The notes beneath the pieces were generated by a model that saw nothing but the letters and a program-made list of their open reading frames with translations, made no database searches and was not told the DNA's origin. A stretch of DNA of 64,000 nucleotides from Hyphomicrobium_A sp963728165. Lineage in GTDB: Bacteria; Pseudomonadota; Alphaproteobacteria; Rhizobiales; Hyphomicrobiaceae. Below are positions 37,433 to 46,237 of this stretch, piece after piece (the stretch's first letter is position 1; every line of letters begins with the position of its first letter). Location of the stretch: contig CAVSIY010000006.1 in the NCBI GenBank assembly GCA_963728165.1, positions 744,001-808,000 on the forward strand, read 5' to 3'. Position numbers and translations under genes: made by a program.

Positions 37433-37753
37433 ATGGCCGCTCGCCCACAAGCAGACCGCAAAAGCTCCGACGTCGAGGACGGCGCCCGCGCGCAAGCCAA
37501 GCACTTCGGCGCGCTGGTGCGCGAGCGGCGCGAGGCGATGAAGATGCGCCAGGACGATCTGGCGCTCGCCACCGGCGTCGGCCGCCGCTTCATCCTCGAG
37601 CTGGAAGCCGGCAAGCCCTCCTGCCAGCTCGGACGCGCGCTCGTCGTCGCCGCCGCCGTCGGCCTGCGCCCCTTCGATCTCATGTCGGCCAACAGCGGCG
37701 ACGACAACGCGCTGCTCCCCGACCTCGCCGACGAGGATGAGGACCGTGGCTGA
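37433..37753 (+). CDS. hipB: HipB-type antitoxin, HTH-XRE family
   Basis: 106 residues. The HTH is FGALVRERREAMKMRQDDLALATGVGRRFILELEAGKPSCQLGRALVVAAAVGL, the Cro/C1 fold used by HipB. It neutralises HipA and represses the operon from the three upstream palindromes. The ATG follows GAGGAGGAAAC, a strong ribosome site. Its last 17 bases overlap the hipA start, indicating coupled translation. The C-terminal acidic tail (DNALLPDLADEDEDRG) may insert into HipA, as in other HipBA complexes. Confidence 0.92.
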   Translation: MAARPQADRKSSDVEDGARAQAKHFGALVRERREAMKMRQDDLALATGVGRRFILELEAGKPSCQLGRALVVAAAVGLRPFDLMSANSGDDNALLPDLADEDEDRG

Positions 37754-39074
37754 GCTCCCCGTCTATTACGAGGCCCGCACCGTCGGCACCATCGAGGTGC
37801 ACGCCGAGGGCCCCGCCTTCGTCTACGCGCCCGAATGGCTCTCGACGCGCGGCGCCTTCCCGCTGTCGCTGCTGATGCCGCTGTCGCCGCGTCGCGTGGC
37901 GCCCAAGATCTTCCTGCCGTGGGCCGCCAACCTGTTGCCCGAGGCGAGCCAGCTGCGCGCGATCGGGTTGAAGCTCGGCGCCGCGCCCGAGGACGTCATC
38001 GCCATTCTCTCCGAGGTCGGCCGCGACACCGCCGGCGCCTTGTCGGTCGGCAAGGCCGGCTCGACCAGCGAGGCCGGCTGGCGCCCGGTGAAAAGCGCAA
38101 AAGCGCTTCAGCGCATCCTCGAGGAGCTTCCGAGCAAGCCGTTCCTCGTCGGCGAGGACGGCGTCTCGATGTCGCTCGCCGGCGTGCAGTCGAAGCTCGG
38201 CGTCGCCATCAACGCCGAAGGTGAGATCTGCGTGCCCGTCAACGGCGCGCCCTCGACCTACATCCTGAAACCGGACTCCGAGCGGCTCTTCGGCGGCGTG
38301 CAGAACGAGGCGCTGTGCATGACGCTGGCGCGCCGCTTAGGCCTCAACGCGCCCCAGGTGACGACCGGCACGGCGGGCAAGCGCACCTATCTGTTGGTCA
38401 CCCGCTACGACCGCATCGAGCAGAGCGGGCGCTGGCGCCGCCTGCACCAGGAGGACTTCTGCCAGGCGCTCGGCAAGCCGCCGTCGGCGAAATACGAATC
38501 GAACCAGACCGGCATCCCGGGGCCGACCTTGCCGGAGATGTTCGCCGTGACGCGCAACGCCATGCACGCGCCCGACATGGTCAATCTGCTCGACTACGTC
38601 ATCTTCAACGTGCTCGCCTGCAACACCGACGCGCACGCCAAGAACTACTCGCTTGATGATCTCGGGCCAGGGCTTCAAGCTGGCGCCCATCTACGACGTC
38701 ATGTGCGGGGCGGTGTGGGAGCACGTCACGCGCAACATGGCGCAGAAGATCGCCGGCAAGAGCCGCGGCGAGCATCTGAAGCGGCGCCACTGGCAGCGCT
38801 TTGCCGCCGACTGCGGGCTCAACGCGCCGCGCCTCGTGGCCCGCGTGGCGACGCTGGCCGAAGCGCCGTGCTGGCGGAGACGCGCAACGCGGCGGCCGAC
38901 GTCGCGGCGATGCCGGCGGGCGCGCATCCGCTGATGGAGCAGGTGTGCGAGGCGATCGAGGAGCGCGCCCGCGCGCTGCTGTCGGGGCTGGAGGACGAGG
39001 CACCCGCTACGCCGCCCAAGACCGCGAAACCACGCAAGCGCAAGGTGCTGGGAAGCGCCGGTCGTTTGACCTGA
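37737..39074 (+). pseudogene. hipA: HipA-type Ser/Thr kinase toxin with two compensating frame breaks
   Basis: Frame-corrected length is about 445 residues. The N-terminal HipA domain (VYYEARTVGTIEVHAEGPAFVYAPEWL...) and kinase (SMSLAGVQSKLGV, STYILKPDSERLFGGVQNEALCMTLARRLGL, then the catalytic loop NTDAHAKNYSL) are in the first frame. After one extra base near 38652-38654 the next frame supplies MISGQGFKLAPIYDVMCGAVWEH... to LAEA; a second event near 38863-38868 (one base missing or two extra) returns to the first frame for AVLAETRNAAADVAAMPAGAHPLMEQVCEAIEERARALLSGL. As written, the segment between is scrambled and includes the DFG-like region. Confidence 0.85.
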
Positions 39075-39140
39075 TGATGAGGGTCGACAGATCAGCGCCC
39101 TGCCGTCCCTACTCAGCTGACACTCAGCGTAGCACTTGCG

Positions 39141-39277
39141 GAGACTGGCGTGGGTCCCGGCCGTCCATGCGAAGCATGGCTTCGCCATGACGCCGGGATG
39201 ACGGTGGTGGATAGGCAATCGGCATGCCCACCCAAAACGTCATCCCGCTGTAGAGCGGGACCCACGCAAGCTTCAAC
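39141..39277. repeat. Palindromic intergenic repeat, family R1, copy 1
   Basis: It opens GGCGTGGGTCCCGG and closes with the complementary CGGGACCCACGC before AAGCTTCAAC; the inner arms are CGGGATGACG and CGTCATCCCG. The central part contains a copy-specific hairpin (CCATGCGAAGCATGG). A second copy occurs at 48103-48212 and a fragment near 55902-55950. It occupies the 230-bp gap between hipA and the next gene. Confidence 0.85.
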
Positions 39278-39307
39278 TTGCGAGACGGCGAGAGTTCGGT
39301 GGCGGCT

Positions 39308-40210
39308 TCAGCGGATGCGGCGCGGGTTCATGTAGAGGTCGGCTTCCTGGCGCTCGAGCTGCGGCTTGACCCGGCCGGCGCGCACGTCCTTCCACAGCCG
39401 CCGCATGTGCCGGCGGCAGTCACTGTTGAAGATCTGCATCGCACTAAAGAGCTGCAGCACGATCAAGAGGCGGCGCTCCGCGTACTCGCGCTTAACCTTG
39501 CCCTTCCATTTGCCGCCGATGGAGAACACCTTGCCGTCGAGATATCCAACGATCTTGTCGTGAGAATCGTAGAGCGTGTAGTCCCCGCCGAAATTGATGA
39601 AGTCGCGCCGCAGCCGATAGAACTCGGGCGCGCCGTCGTTCATGATGAAGAAAGCGAAGTTCTCCGGCAACAGCGGCCACTTGTTGGCCGAGCGCTCCAG
39701 GTAGACGATGAAGTTGTCGGTATCGGTGTTGATCGAATAGGTCATCACCGGCAGCCCGCGCGCGGCGATCGTCTGCTGCAGCGAGCGGCCGATCATGAGG
39801 TCCATGGTCGCGCGCCAGTTCAAGGTCTCGTTGAAGAGCTTGAAGACGAGGCGCTTGTCCATGCCTTGCGCCTTCTCCCACAGCTCCTCGCGGTAGCCGA
39901 TGAGGCCCGTGCGCTCGCCGCCCTCGATCACCTCGGCGAAAATGTCCATGTCGGAGGTGAACTGGCGCGACTTGGCGCGGTTGCGCGAGCGCTTGTAGAG
40001 GCCGAACTCGGTGCGGTTGAGGTTGGTGATCCAGATGTCGACGATGAAGTGATAGAAGCCGTCGCGCGTCGCCTTGTCGGCAACGGCCTTGGAGACGCCG
40101 GAGACCTTGGTGTTGACGGCCTCCTCATAGGCCTCGGCGCGGGCGTCGCGGGCCGCGTCGTTCGCCGCGGCGTCGGCCTTGGCTTCGATCCGGGCGGCGG
40201 CTGCGGTCAT
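39308..40210 (-). CDS. Conserved hypothetical protein, charged, no membrane segment
   Basis: 300 residues, not recognised. It starts MTAAAARIEAKADAAANDAARDARAEAYEEAV (helix, possibly coiled) and continues with DGFYHFIVDIWITNLNRTEFGLYKRSRNRAKSRQFTSDMDIFAEVIEGGERTGLIGYREELWEKAQGMD, several aromatic and basic patches, and the C-terminal QIFNSDCRRHMRRLWKDVRAGRVKPQLERQEADLYMNPRRIR. GGAGG lies 6 bases before the ATG; the frame extends upstream but without coding character. It is monocistronic, flanked by repeat families on both sides. Confidence 0.75.
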   Translation of the reverse strand: MTAAAARIEAKADAAANDAARDARAEAYEEAVNTKVSGVSKAVADKATRDGFYHFIVDIWITNLNRTEFGLYKRSRNRAKSRQFTSDMDIFAEVIEGGERTGLIGYREELWEKAQGMDKRLVFKLFNETLNWRATMDLMIGRSLQQTIAARGLPVMTYSINTDTDNFIVYLERSANKWPLLPENFAFFIMNDGAPEFYRLRRDFINFGGDYTLYDSHDKIVGYLDGKVFSIGGKWKGKVKREYAERRLLIVLQLFSAMQIFNSDCRRHMRRLWKDVRAGRVKPQLERQEADLYMNPRRIR

Positions 40211-40357
40211 ATGTGGCCTCCAAGGGGCTGAAAGGCGGACATGGGACGCCGAATCACTCGTCGCACGAGAGTAGCATTTGGTGCATACGCACAAGATGGC
40301 GGCTGAGAATTCTCCCTGGAAAATTCTACGCGCGTTCACCGACATGAAACGCCGCAA

Positions 40358-40506
40358 CTCCTCACCCGGCTGTCGCGCTACGCGCGTCCAGCCGACCTCT
40401 CCCCCTGGGAGAGGTGGAGCACCGCAAGCCGCAACCACAACGTCACCTCTCCCAGAGGGAGAGGTCGCCGCGAAATGCGAGAGCATGAGCGGCGGGTGAG
40501 GGGTTA
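40358..40506. repeat. Palindromic intergenic repeat, family R2, copy 1
   Basis: Outer arms CCTCACCCGG and CGGGTGAGG enclose inner elements GACCTCTCCCCCTGGGAGAGGT and CACCTCTCCCAGAGGGAGAGGT, each itself a hairpin. A second copy lies at 55971-56118. Elements of this type (CTCTCCC...GGGAGAGG) are common intergenic repeats of alphaproteobacteria. Confidence 0.85.
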
Positions 40507-40600
40507 GTCGCTAGAAGATGTCGCAGAGCGCGCGCCGAAGATGGCTGAGCCGACGCGCACGTAGCTAGCGCCGAATACGATCGCCGTCTCATAGCCACCT
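40503..40600 (-). pseudogene. Degenerate second copy of the yggS 3' end
   Basis: Read on the minus strand this encodes YETAIVFGASYVRVGSAIFGARSATSSSD and a stop, matching the yggS C-terminus FETAIAFGATHVRVGSAIFGARPPIP. Thirty-four bases (40529-40562) are identical to 41069-41102, exactly 540 bp away; outside that core similarity drops. There is no start codon or ribosome site. It directly follows the stop of the membrane-protein gene, overlapping it by a few bases. Confidence 0.8.
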
Positions 40601-41008
40601 ATCAGCGAACGCCATCCCCGCCACGAATGCCGCGAAAAACGCATATGACGACGTGAAGATCGCCAGAGCCACCGCCGGTAATCGCGCGCCCTTCAGGCGG
40701 AAGACGAAGTAGCCCGCAAACGCGATTTGCAGCAGAACAAAAGTCGCGAGCATTGGCTCACTGACTTGAACCGTGAGCGAGCCCCGCATCAAGCCGGCGA
40801 CGACGACAAGGGCTTGGCTCGCCGCCGGCAGAACGAGAAACATGCTCAGGTCCAGCCGACGTTTCAGCGTACCGCAAACGACGCCGAAGATCAGGCAGAC
40901 GATTCCGAGCGCGGGAATGGCCGACAGCATACCCGCGCTGAAAGGTGCAGCGATCGTCGAGAAATACCACACAGGCAGCGCGAAAAAGAGCCAAATGGCG
41001 TTGCCCAT
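40589..41008 (-). CDS. Small membrane protein of unknown function
   Basis: 139 residues with four membrane segments (AIWLFFALPVWYFSTIAAPFSAGML, AIPALGIVCLIFGVVCG, MFLVLPAASQALVVVAGLM, and FVLLQIAFAGYFVFR followed by ALAIFTSSYAFFAAFVAGMAF). No family recognised. The ribosome site is AGAGAGAA before the ATG. It lies between yggS and a degenerate copy of the yggS 3' end, suggesting it arrived with, or after, a local duplication. Confidence 0.65.
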   Translation of the reverse strand: MGNAIWLFFALPVWYFSTIAAPFSAGMLSAIPALGIVCLIFGVVCGTLKRRLDLSMFLVLPAASQALVVVAGLMRGSLTVQVSEPMLATFVLLQIAFAGYFVFRLKGARLPAVALAIFTSSYAFFAAFVAGMAFADRWL

Positions 41009-41052
41009 ATGCGTTCTCTCTCAATGGCTGATCGACGGCTCGTATCTTGAGC

Positions 41053-41760
41053 CTATGGGATTGGCGGCCGCGCGCCGAAGATGGCTGAGCCGACGCGCAC
41101 GTGCGTCGCGCCGAAGGCGATCGCGGTCTCGAAATCGTCGCTCATGCCCATGCTGAGGCCGTCAAGGCCGAGCTCAGCCGCGAGCTTGGCAAGAAACGCG
41201 AAGTGGACGGCGGCCTCCTCATCGACCGGCGGGATGCACATGAGCCCGGCAATCTCGAGCTCGAGCTCATCGCGGCACAGGGCAACGAATGCCGGCGCCT
41301 CCTGCGGCATGACGCCCGCCTTCTGCGGCTCCTCGCCGGTGTTGACCTGGACGAAGAGCTGCAGCCGCTTGCCTTGCGTTTTCATCTCGGCAGCGATGGC
41401 ACGCGCGATCTTCTCGCGGTCGATCGAATGGATGGCGTCGAACAGGGCGACCGCCTCCTTGGCCTTGTTCGACTGCAGCGGCCCGATCAGATGTAGCGCC
41501 ACATCGGGATACTGCGCCTTCAAGGGCGGCCATTTGCCCTTCGCCTCCTGCACGCGGTTCTCGCCGAAGAGGCGGTGGCCTGCCGCCAGCACGGGGAGAA
41601 TGTCGGGCGCGGCGAAGGTCTTGGAGACCGCGATCAGGTGCACATCCTCTGGGCTTCGCCCGGCGCCGCGCGCGGCCAGCTCGATCCGCGCCTCCACCTC
41701 GGTGAGCCGCTCAGCGACCCCACATGTCGTCCCCGTCGTCGTCTCAGTCGATTGTGCCAT
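41053..41760 (-). CDS. yggS: YggS/PLPBP-family pyridoxal-phosphate-binding protein
   Basis: 235 residues, usual family length. PLP-lysine motif LIAVSKTFAAPDI, then FGENRVQEAKGKWPPL, the phosphate-binding end SMGMSDDFETAIAFGATHVRVGSAIFGAR. It controls PLP homeostasis and has no known catalytic activity. Divergent from leuS with 87 bp between starts. Its 3' end has a degenerate duplicate 540 bp downstream. Confidence 0.95.
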   Translation of the reverse strand: MAQSTETTTGTTCGVAERLTEVEARIELAARGAGRSPEDVHLIAVSKTFAAPDILPVLAAGHRLFGENRVQEAKGKWPPLKAQYPDVALHLIGPLQSNKAKEAVALFDAIHSIDREKIARAIAAEMKTQGKRLQLFVQVNTGEEPQKAGVMPQEAPAFVALCRDELELEIAGLMCIPPVDEEAAVHFAFLAKLAAELGLDGLSMGMSDDFETAIAFGATHVRVGSAIFGARPPIP

Positions 41761-41847
41761 GCAACAGCTGCCTTGACCCTTCTCGTCCTTTAAGGCTCAT
41801 TACGGCGCCAAAGCCCATCAAATCACGAATTTAGAGACGAACGCTGG

Positions 41848-44484
41848 ATGGCCAACGAAAGCTACGACGCGCCCACGCGCGAAAAGCACTGGCAAGAGGT
41901 CTGGGAGAAGGCGGAGATCTTCCGCGCTTCCGACGATGCTCCCGGGGCCAAGTGCTACGTCCTGGAGATGTTCCCCTATCCGTCGGGGCGCATCCACGTC
42001 GGCCATTCGCGCAACTACACCATGGGCGACGTTTTCGCCCGCTACAAGCGCGCCAAGGGCTGCAACGTGCTGCACCCGATGGGCTGGGACGCCTTCGGCA
42101 TGCCGGCCGAGAACGCGGCCATGGAGAACAAGGTCCACCCCGCCGAATGGACCTTGAAGAACATCGACATCATGCGGCTCCAGCTCAAGTCGATGGGTCT
42201 GTCGCTCGACTGGTCGCGTGAGATCGCGACCTGCTTGCCCAATTACTACCGCCACCAGCAGAAGCTCTTCCTCGACATGCTGAAGATGGGCCTCGCCTAC
42301 CGCAAGTCGTCCAAGGTCAACTGGGACCCCGTCGACCACACCGTGCTCGCCAACGAGCAGGTGATCGACGGGCGCGGCTGGCGCTCGGGCGCGCTGGTGG
42401 AGCAGCGCGAGCTGACGCAGTGGTTCTTCAAGATCACCGAGTACGCCGACGAGCTGCTCGAGGCCTTGGACACGCTTCAGCAGTGGCCGGAGAAGGTGCG
42501 CCTGATGCAGGGCAACTGGATCGGCCGCTCCGAGGGCCTCTCGGTGCGCTTCGCGCTCGACAAGAAGACGGCGCCCGAAGGCTTCGGCGAGGTCGAGGTC
42601 TACACCACGCGGCCCGACACCCTGTTCGGCGCGGCCTTCGTCGCGCTGGCGCCTGACCATCCGCTCGCCAAGGCGGCGGCCGCGGAGAACGCGGAGCTCG
42701 CGGCCTTCTGCGACGAGTGCCGCCACGTGGGCACCTCCGTCGCCGAGCTCGAGACGGCCGAGAAGCAAGGCTTCGATACCGGCATCCGCGCCGTGCATCC
42801 CTTCGACAAGACCTGGAAGCTGCCCGTCTACGTGGCGAACTTCATCCTCATGGACTACGGCACCGGCGCCATCTTCGGCTGCCCCTCCGGCGACCAGCGC
42901 GACCTCGACTTTGCGAGGAAGTACGAGCTGCCGGTCGTGCCGGTGATCCTGCCGCCGGGCGAGGATAGGGCGACGTTCGCCATCAAGGACAAGGCCTTCG
43001 ACGGCGACGGCACCATGATCAACTCGAGCTTCCTCGACGGAATGTCGACCAAGGATGCCTTCGCGGAGGCGGCCAAGCGGCTGGAGAAGGCGAAGCTCGC
43101 CAAGAAGCCCGTGGCCGCGCGCAAGGTGAACTATCGCCTGCGTGACTGGGGCATCTCACGCCAGCGCTACTGGGGCTGCCCGATTCCCGTCATCCACTGC
43201 AAGGCGTGCGGCGTCGTGCCGGTGCCCGACGAGGATCTTCCCGTCGAGCTTCCACAGGACGCAACCTTCGACAAGCCCGGCAACCCGCTCGACCGCCATC
43301 CGACCTGGAAGCACGTCAAGTGCCCGAGCTGCGGCGGCAAAGCGGTGCGCGAGACCGACACCATGGACACCTTCGTCGACAGCTCGTGGTACTTCGTGCG
43401 CTTCACCGCGCCACATGCGCAGACCCCGGTCGACAAGACGGCGGCCGCCTACTGGCTGCCCGTCGATCAGTACATCGGCGGCATCGAGCACGCGATCCTG
43501 CACTTGCTCTACTCGCGCTTCTTCACCCGCGCCCTGTGCGACACCGGTCATCTGAAGCTCAAGAGCAACGTGCGCGAGCCGTTCGCGGCGCTCTTCACGC
43601 AAGGCATGGTGACGCACGAGACCTACAAGTCGCAGCGCGGCGGCTGGCTGCTGCCGGGCCAGGTGCGGGTCGAAGGCGAGGGCGACAAGCGCACGGCCAC
43701 CGAGACCGCCACGGGCGAGCCGGTCGCCATCGGCCCCATCGTCAAGATGTCGAAGTCGCGCAAGAACACCGTCGATCTGGAAGAGTTCGTCAACGCGTAC
43801 GGCGCCGACGTGGCGCGCTGGTTCGTGCTTTCCGACAGCCCGCCCGAGCGTGACGTCATCTACACCGACGTGGGCGTCGACGGAGCCCGCCGCTTCGTGC
43901 AGCGCATCTGGCGCCTGGTCGACCAGGGAGCCGAGGTGGCGGCCAAGAAGGGGGCGCCTAAGCCCAATACGTTCGGCCCCGAGGCGGACGCCCTGCGCCG
44001 CGCCGCCCACAAGGCGCTCGACCAGGTGGCCCGGGCGATCGAGGGCCTCAGGTTCAACGTGGCCGTGGCCAACGTCTACGAGTTCGCAAATGTTCTGGGC
44101 ACTGCCCTGGGGAAAGCGGGGGTAAAATCCGAGGACGGCTTCCCCTGGGCTCTGCGCGAGGCCCTGGAGTTCACGGTTGAGATGATCGGCCCAATGATGC
44201 CGCATTTGGCCGAAGAATGCTGGGCGCGGCTCGGATACAACACACTTCTGGCCAATCAGCCCTGGCCCCAAGCCGAGCCGGCCTTGCTCGTTGACGATCA
44301 GATCACCATTGCCGTACAGGTGAACGGTAAGCGGCGGGACGAGCTCACGATTGCTCGAACGGCTGGCAAGGACGAGATCGAGGCCGCGGCCTTGAGCCTT
44401 GAGCCGGTTTTACGCGCCCTCGAGGGGCGCCCGGTGAAAAAGGTCATCGTCGTGCCGCAGAGGATCGTGAATGTCGTCGGATGA
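41848..44484 (+). CDS. leuS: Leucyl-tRNA synthetase
   Basis: 878 residues. Class I synthetase charging tRNA-Leu. HIGH-type motif FPYPSGRIHVGHSRNY near residue 40, KMSKS-type VKMSKSRKNTVDLEEF, editing domain including TTRPDTLFGAAFVALAPDHP, and the zinc-binding segment (CKACGVVPV ... CPSCGG). The C-terminal anticodon-binding and terminal domain (VQVNGKRRDELTI) is complete. The last base pairs overlap the lptE start (ATGA), so leuS, lptE and holA form one operon, as in most alphaproteobacteria. Confidence 0.97.
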   Translation: MANESYDAPTREKHWQEVWEKAEIFRASDDAPGAKCYVLEMFPYPSGRIHVGHSRNYTMGDVFARYKRAKGCNVLHPMGWDAFGMPAENAAMENKVHPAEWTLKNIDIMRLQLKSMGLSLDWSREIATCLPNYYRHQQKLFLDMLKMGLAYRKSSKVNWDPVDHTVLANEQVIDGRGWRSGALVEQRELTQWFFKITEYADELLEALDTLQQWPEKVRLMQGNWIGRSEGLSVRFALDKKTAPEGFGEVEVYTTRPDTLFGAAFVALAPDHPLAKAAAAENAELAAFCDECRHVGTSVAELETAEKQGFDTGIRAVHPFDKTWKLPVYVANFILMDYGTGAIFGCPSGDQRDLDFARKYELPVVPVILPPGEDRATFAIKDKAFDGDGTMINSSFLDGMSTKDAFAEAAKRLEKAKLAKKPVAARKVNYRLRDWGISRQRYWGCPIPVIHCKACGVVPVPDEDLPVELPQDATFDKPGNPLDRHPTWKHVKCPSCGGKAVRETDTMDTFVDSSWYFVRFTAPHAQTPVDKTAAAYWLPVDQYIGGIEHAILHLLYSRFFTRALCDTGHLKLKSNVREPFAALFTQGMVTHETYKSQRGGWLLPGQVRVEGEGDKRTATETATGEPVAIGPIVKMSKSRKNTVDLEEFVNAYGADVARWFVLSDSPPERDVIYTDVGVDGARRFVQRIWRLVDQGAEVAAKKGAPKPNTFGPEADALRRAAHKALDQVARAIEGLRFNVAVANVYEFANVLGTALGKAGVKSEDGFPWALREALEFTVEMIGPMMPHLAEECWARLGYNTLLANQPWPQAEPALLVDDQITIAVQVNGKRRDELTIARTAGKDEIEAAALSLEPVLRALEGRPVKKVIVVPQRIVNVVG

Positions 44485-45050
44485 GGACGAGGTACTGGGG
44501 GCGATCGATGCGCGCTAGAAGCCGCCGATCGACAGTTTGGGTTGCGTTGGCGTGTGCGGCAGTGCCCGTGCTCGCGACCGGCTGCGGCGATTCCGGCTTC
44601 CGTCCCCTCTATGCCAGCTCCTCCATCACAGGCGCCCCCGACGTCGGCGAGAAGCTCGCCAAGATGGAGGTCGCACCTATTCCCGGCCGCGTCGGTCAGC
44701 GCTTGCGCAACGAGCTGATCTATCAATCGACCGGCACCGGCCACGAGGCTCAGCAGCCGGCCTATAGGCTGGAGATCGTGGTGAGAGAGTCGATCTCCGC
44801 CACGCTGGTGCAGATCGACGGCAACTCCTCAGGCAGCGTCTACAATCTCAACGCCAGCTTCCGGCTCGTGCGTCTCGACGACAAGTCGATCGCGCTCGAG
44901 GGCCAGAGCTTCGGACGCATCGCCTTCCAGCGTTTCAATTCCGTCTTCGCCAACGTGCGCGCGCGCAAAGAGGCGGAAGATCGGGCCGCGCAAACCGTGG
45001 CCGAGGATCTGAAGTCGCGCTTGGCGGCTTATCTCTCCAGCTCCGCCTAA
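44481..45050 (+). CDS. lptE: LPS-assembly lipoprotein LptE
   Basis: 189 residues from the ATG overlapping the leuS stop; a second ATG at 44508 (MRARSRR) would give a more usual signal peptide. Lipobox VLATGC with Cys35; mature start GDSGFRPLYASS is the classical alphaproteobacterial LptE opening (CGFxPLY). It plugs the LptD barrel at the outer membrane. It has the conserved patterns QRLRNELIYQ and VRLDDKSIALEGQSFGRIAF. It sits between leuS and holA as expected. Confidence 0.92.
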   Translation: MRTRYWGRSMRARSRRSTVWVALACAAVPVLATGCGDSGFRPLYASSSITGAPDVGEKLAKMEVAPIPGRVGQRLRNELIYQSTGTGHEAQQPAYRLEIVVRESISATLVQIDGNSSGSVYNLNASFRLVRLDDKSIALEGQSFGRIAFQRFNSVFANVRARKEAEDRAAQTVAEDLKSRLAAYLSSSA

Positions 45051-45112
45051 CCCGCCTCACCGTTGCTCACCGCGTTGGCTGCGTCGTCCGCGCCTTGCGA
45101 GCTCAAGAGCCC

Positions 45113-46147
45113 ATGGTCGCCGTAAAGGCCCATCAAGCCGAAACCTTCCTCAAGCCGCCGGGCCCCAACCTCGCAGCCATCCTGTTCTATGGCACCAATT
45201 CTGGGCTCGTGGCCGAGCGCGCCGCCCGGCTCGCGACCCTCCTCGCCAAGCGCGAGGACCCGCCGGGCGAGATCATCCGCATCGATGATTCAGACTTCGA
45301 GTCCGATCCCGACCGGCTCGTGATCGAGCTGCAGACGATCCCCATGTTCGGCGGCTCCAAGGTCGTGCGCGCGATTGCCGGACGACGCATCGGCGCGCCG
45401 ACGCTGCAGCCGCTGATCGGAAGCGATCGGCTCGCGGCGACGCTCATCGTCGAGGCGGGAAATCTGCGCCCCAACGACGCGCTGCGTGCGTTGTTCGAGA
45501 AGTCGCCAAAGGCTGCCGCCGTCGCCTGCTACGCCGATGAGGTGCACGACCTCGAAGGGCTCATCCGCGACACCTTGAAGGGCCACGGGCTCACAATCGG
45601 ACCCGACGCGCGCGATCTCTTGCTCGCCCGCATCGGCGCCGACCGGGCGCTGTCGCGCGGCGAGATCGAGAAACTCGCACTCTACGCCAGCGGCAAGAGC
45701 GAGATCGACGCGGGCGACGTGGAAGCGATCGTCGGCGATGCCTCCGAGCTCACCATCGACCGCATTCTCGCCGCCACCGCCTCGGGCGACGCTGCCCGCG
45801 CCGTGGCCGAGTTCGCACGCGCCGTTGCCAGCGGCGAAAGTGCGCAAGCGATCATCGCGGCGGTGCAGCGCTACTTTCAGCGGCTGCATCGCATCCGCTC
45901 CGAGCTCGACCAGGGCCGCTCGTTCGAGGACGCGATCCGTCAGCTGCGCCCGCCCATCCACTTCAAGCAGAAGGATGCCATCGGCGTGCAGTGCCGCCTG
46001 TGGACGACGGCGCGCCTCGAAGCGGCCCTGTCGCGCATTACCCGCGCCGCCAAGGCCGCGCGTCTGTCGGGCGCGCTGGAAGAGGCGATCGCCGAGGAGC
46101 TGTTAATGATGTTGGCAACCGCCGCGCGCGCGCGGGCCCGCCAATAG
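45113..46147 (+). CDS. holA: DNA polymerase III subunit delta
   Basis: 344 residues from the ATG (MVAVKAHQAETFLKPPGPNLAAILFYGTNSGLVAERA). The clamp-loader delta subunit that opens the beta clamp. The AAA-like region includes FYGTNSGLVAERA (a degenerate P-loop that does not bind ATP), DDSDFESDPDRLVIELQTIPMFGGSKVVRA, and the collar domain (AIIAAVQRYFQRLHRIRSELDQG). A TTG at 45095 is an alternative start. It ends the leuS operon; the kinase follows after 90 bp. Confidence 0.93.
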   Translation: MVAVKAHQAETFLKPPGPNLAAILFYGTNSGLVAERAARLATLLAKREDPPGEIIRIDDSDFESDPDRLVIELQTIPMFGGSKVVRAIAGRRIGAPTLQPLIGSDRLAATLIVEAGNLRPNDALRALFEKSPKAAAVACYADEVHDLEGLIRDTLKGHGLTIGPDARDLLLARIGADRALSRGEIEKLALYASGKSEIDAGDVEAIVGDASELTIDRILAATASGDAARAVAEFARAVASGESAQAIIAAVQRYFQRLHRIRSELDQGRSFEDAIRQLRPPIHFKQKDAIGVQCRLWTTARLEAALSRITRAAKAARLSGALEEAIAEELLMMLATAARARARQ

Positions 46148-46237
46148 CGCAAGCGTCGCTCTGCTCGACCTTTCCCCATCTTGCCCCGCGCCGCTTGCCG
46201 CCTATAGTGCGCGCCACTTCAATAGATTGGGGGCACT

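Noticed and set aside
40358..40506. Possible CRISPR or insertion sequence
   Set aside because: Only two R2 copies 15 kb apart, no regularly spaced spacers, no transposase frame. These are palindromic intergenic repeats.
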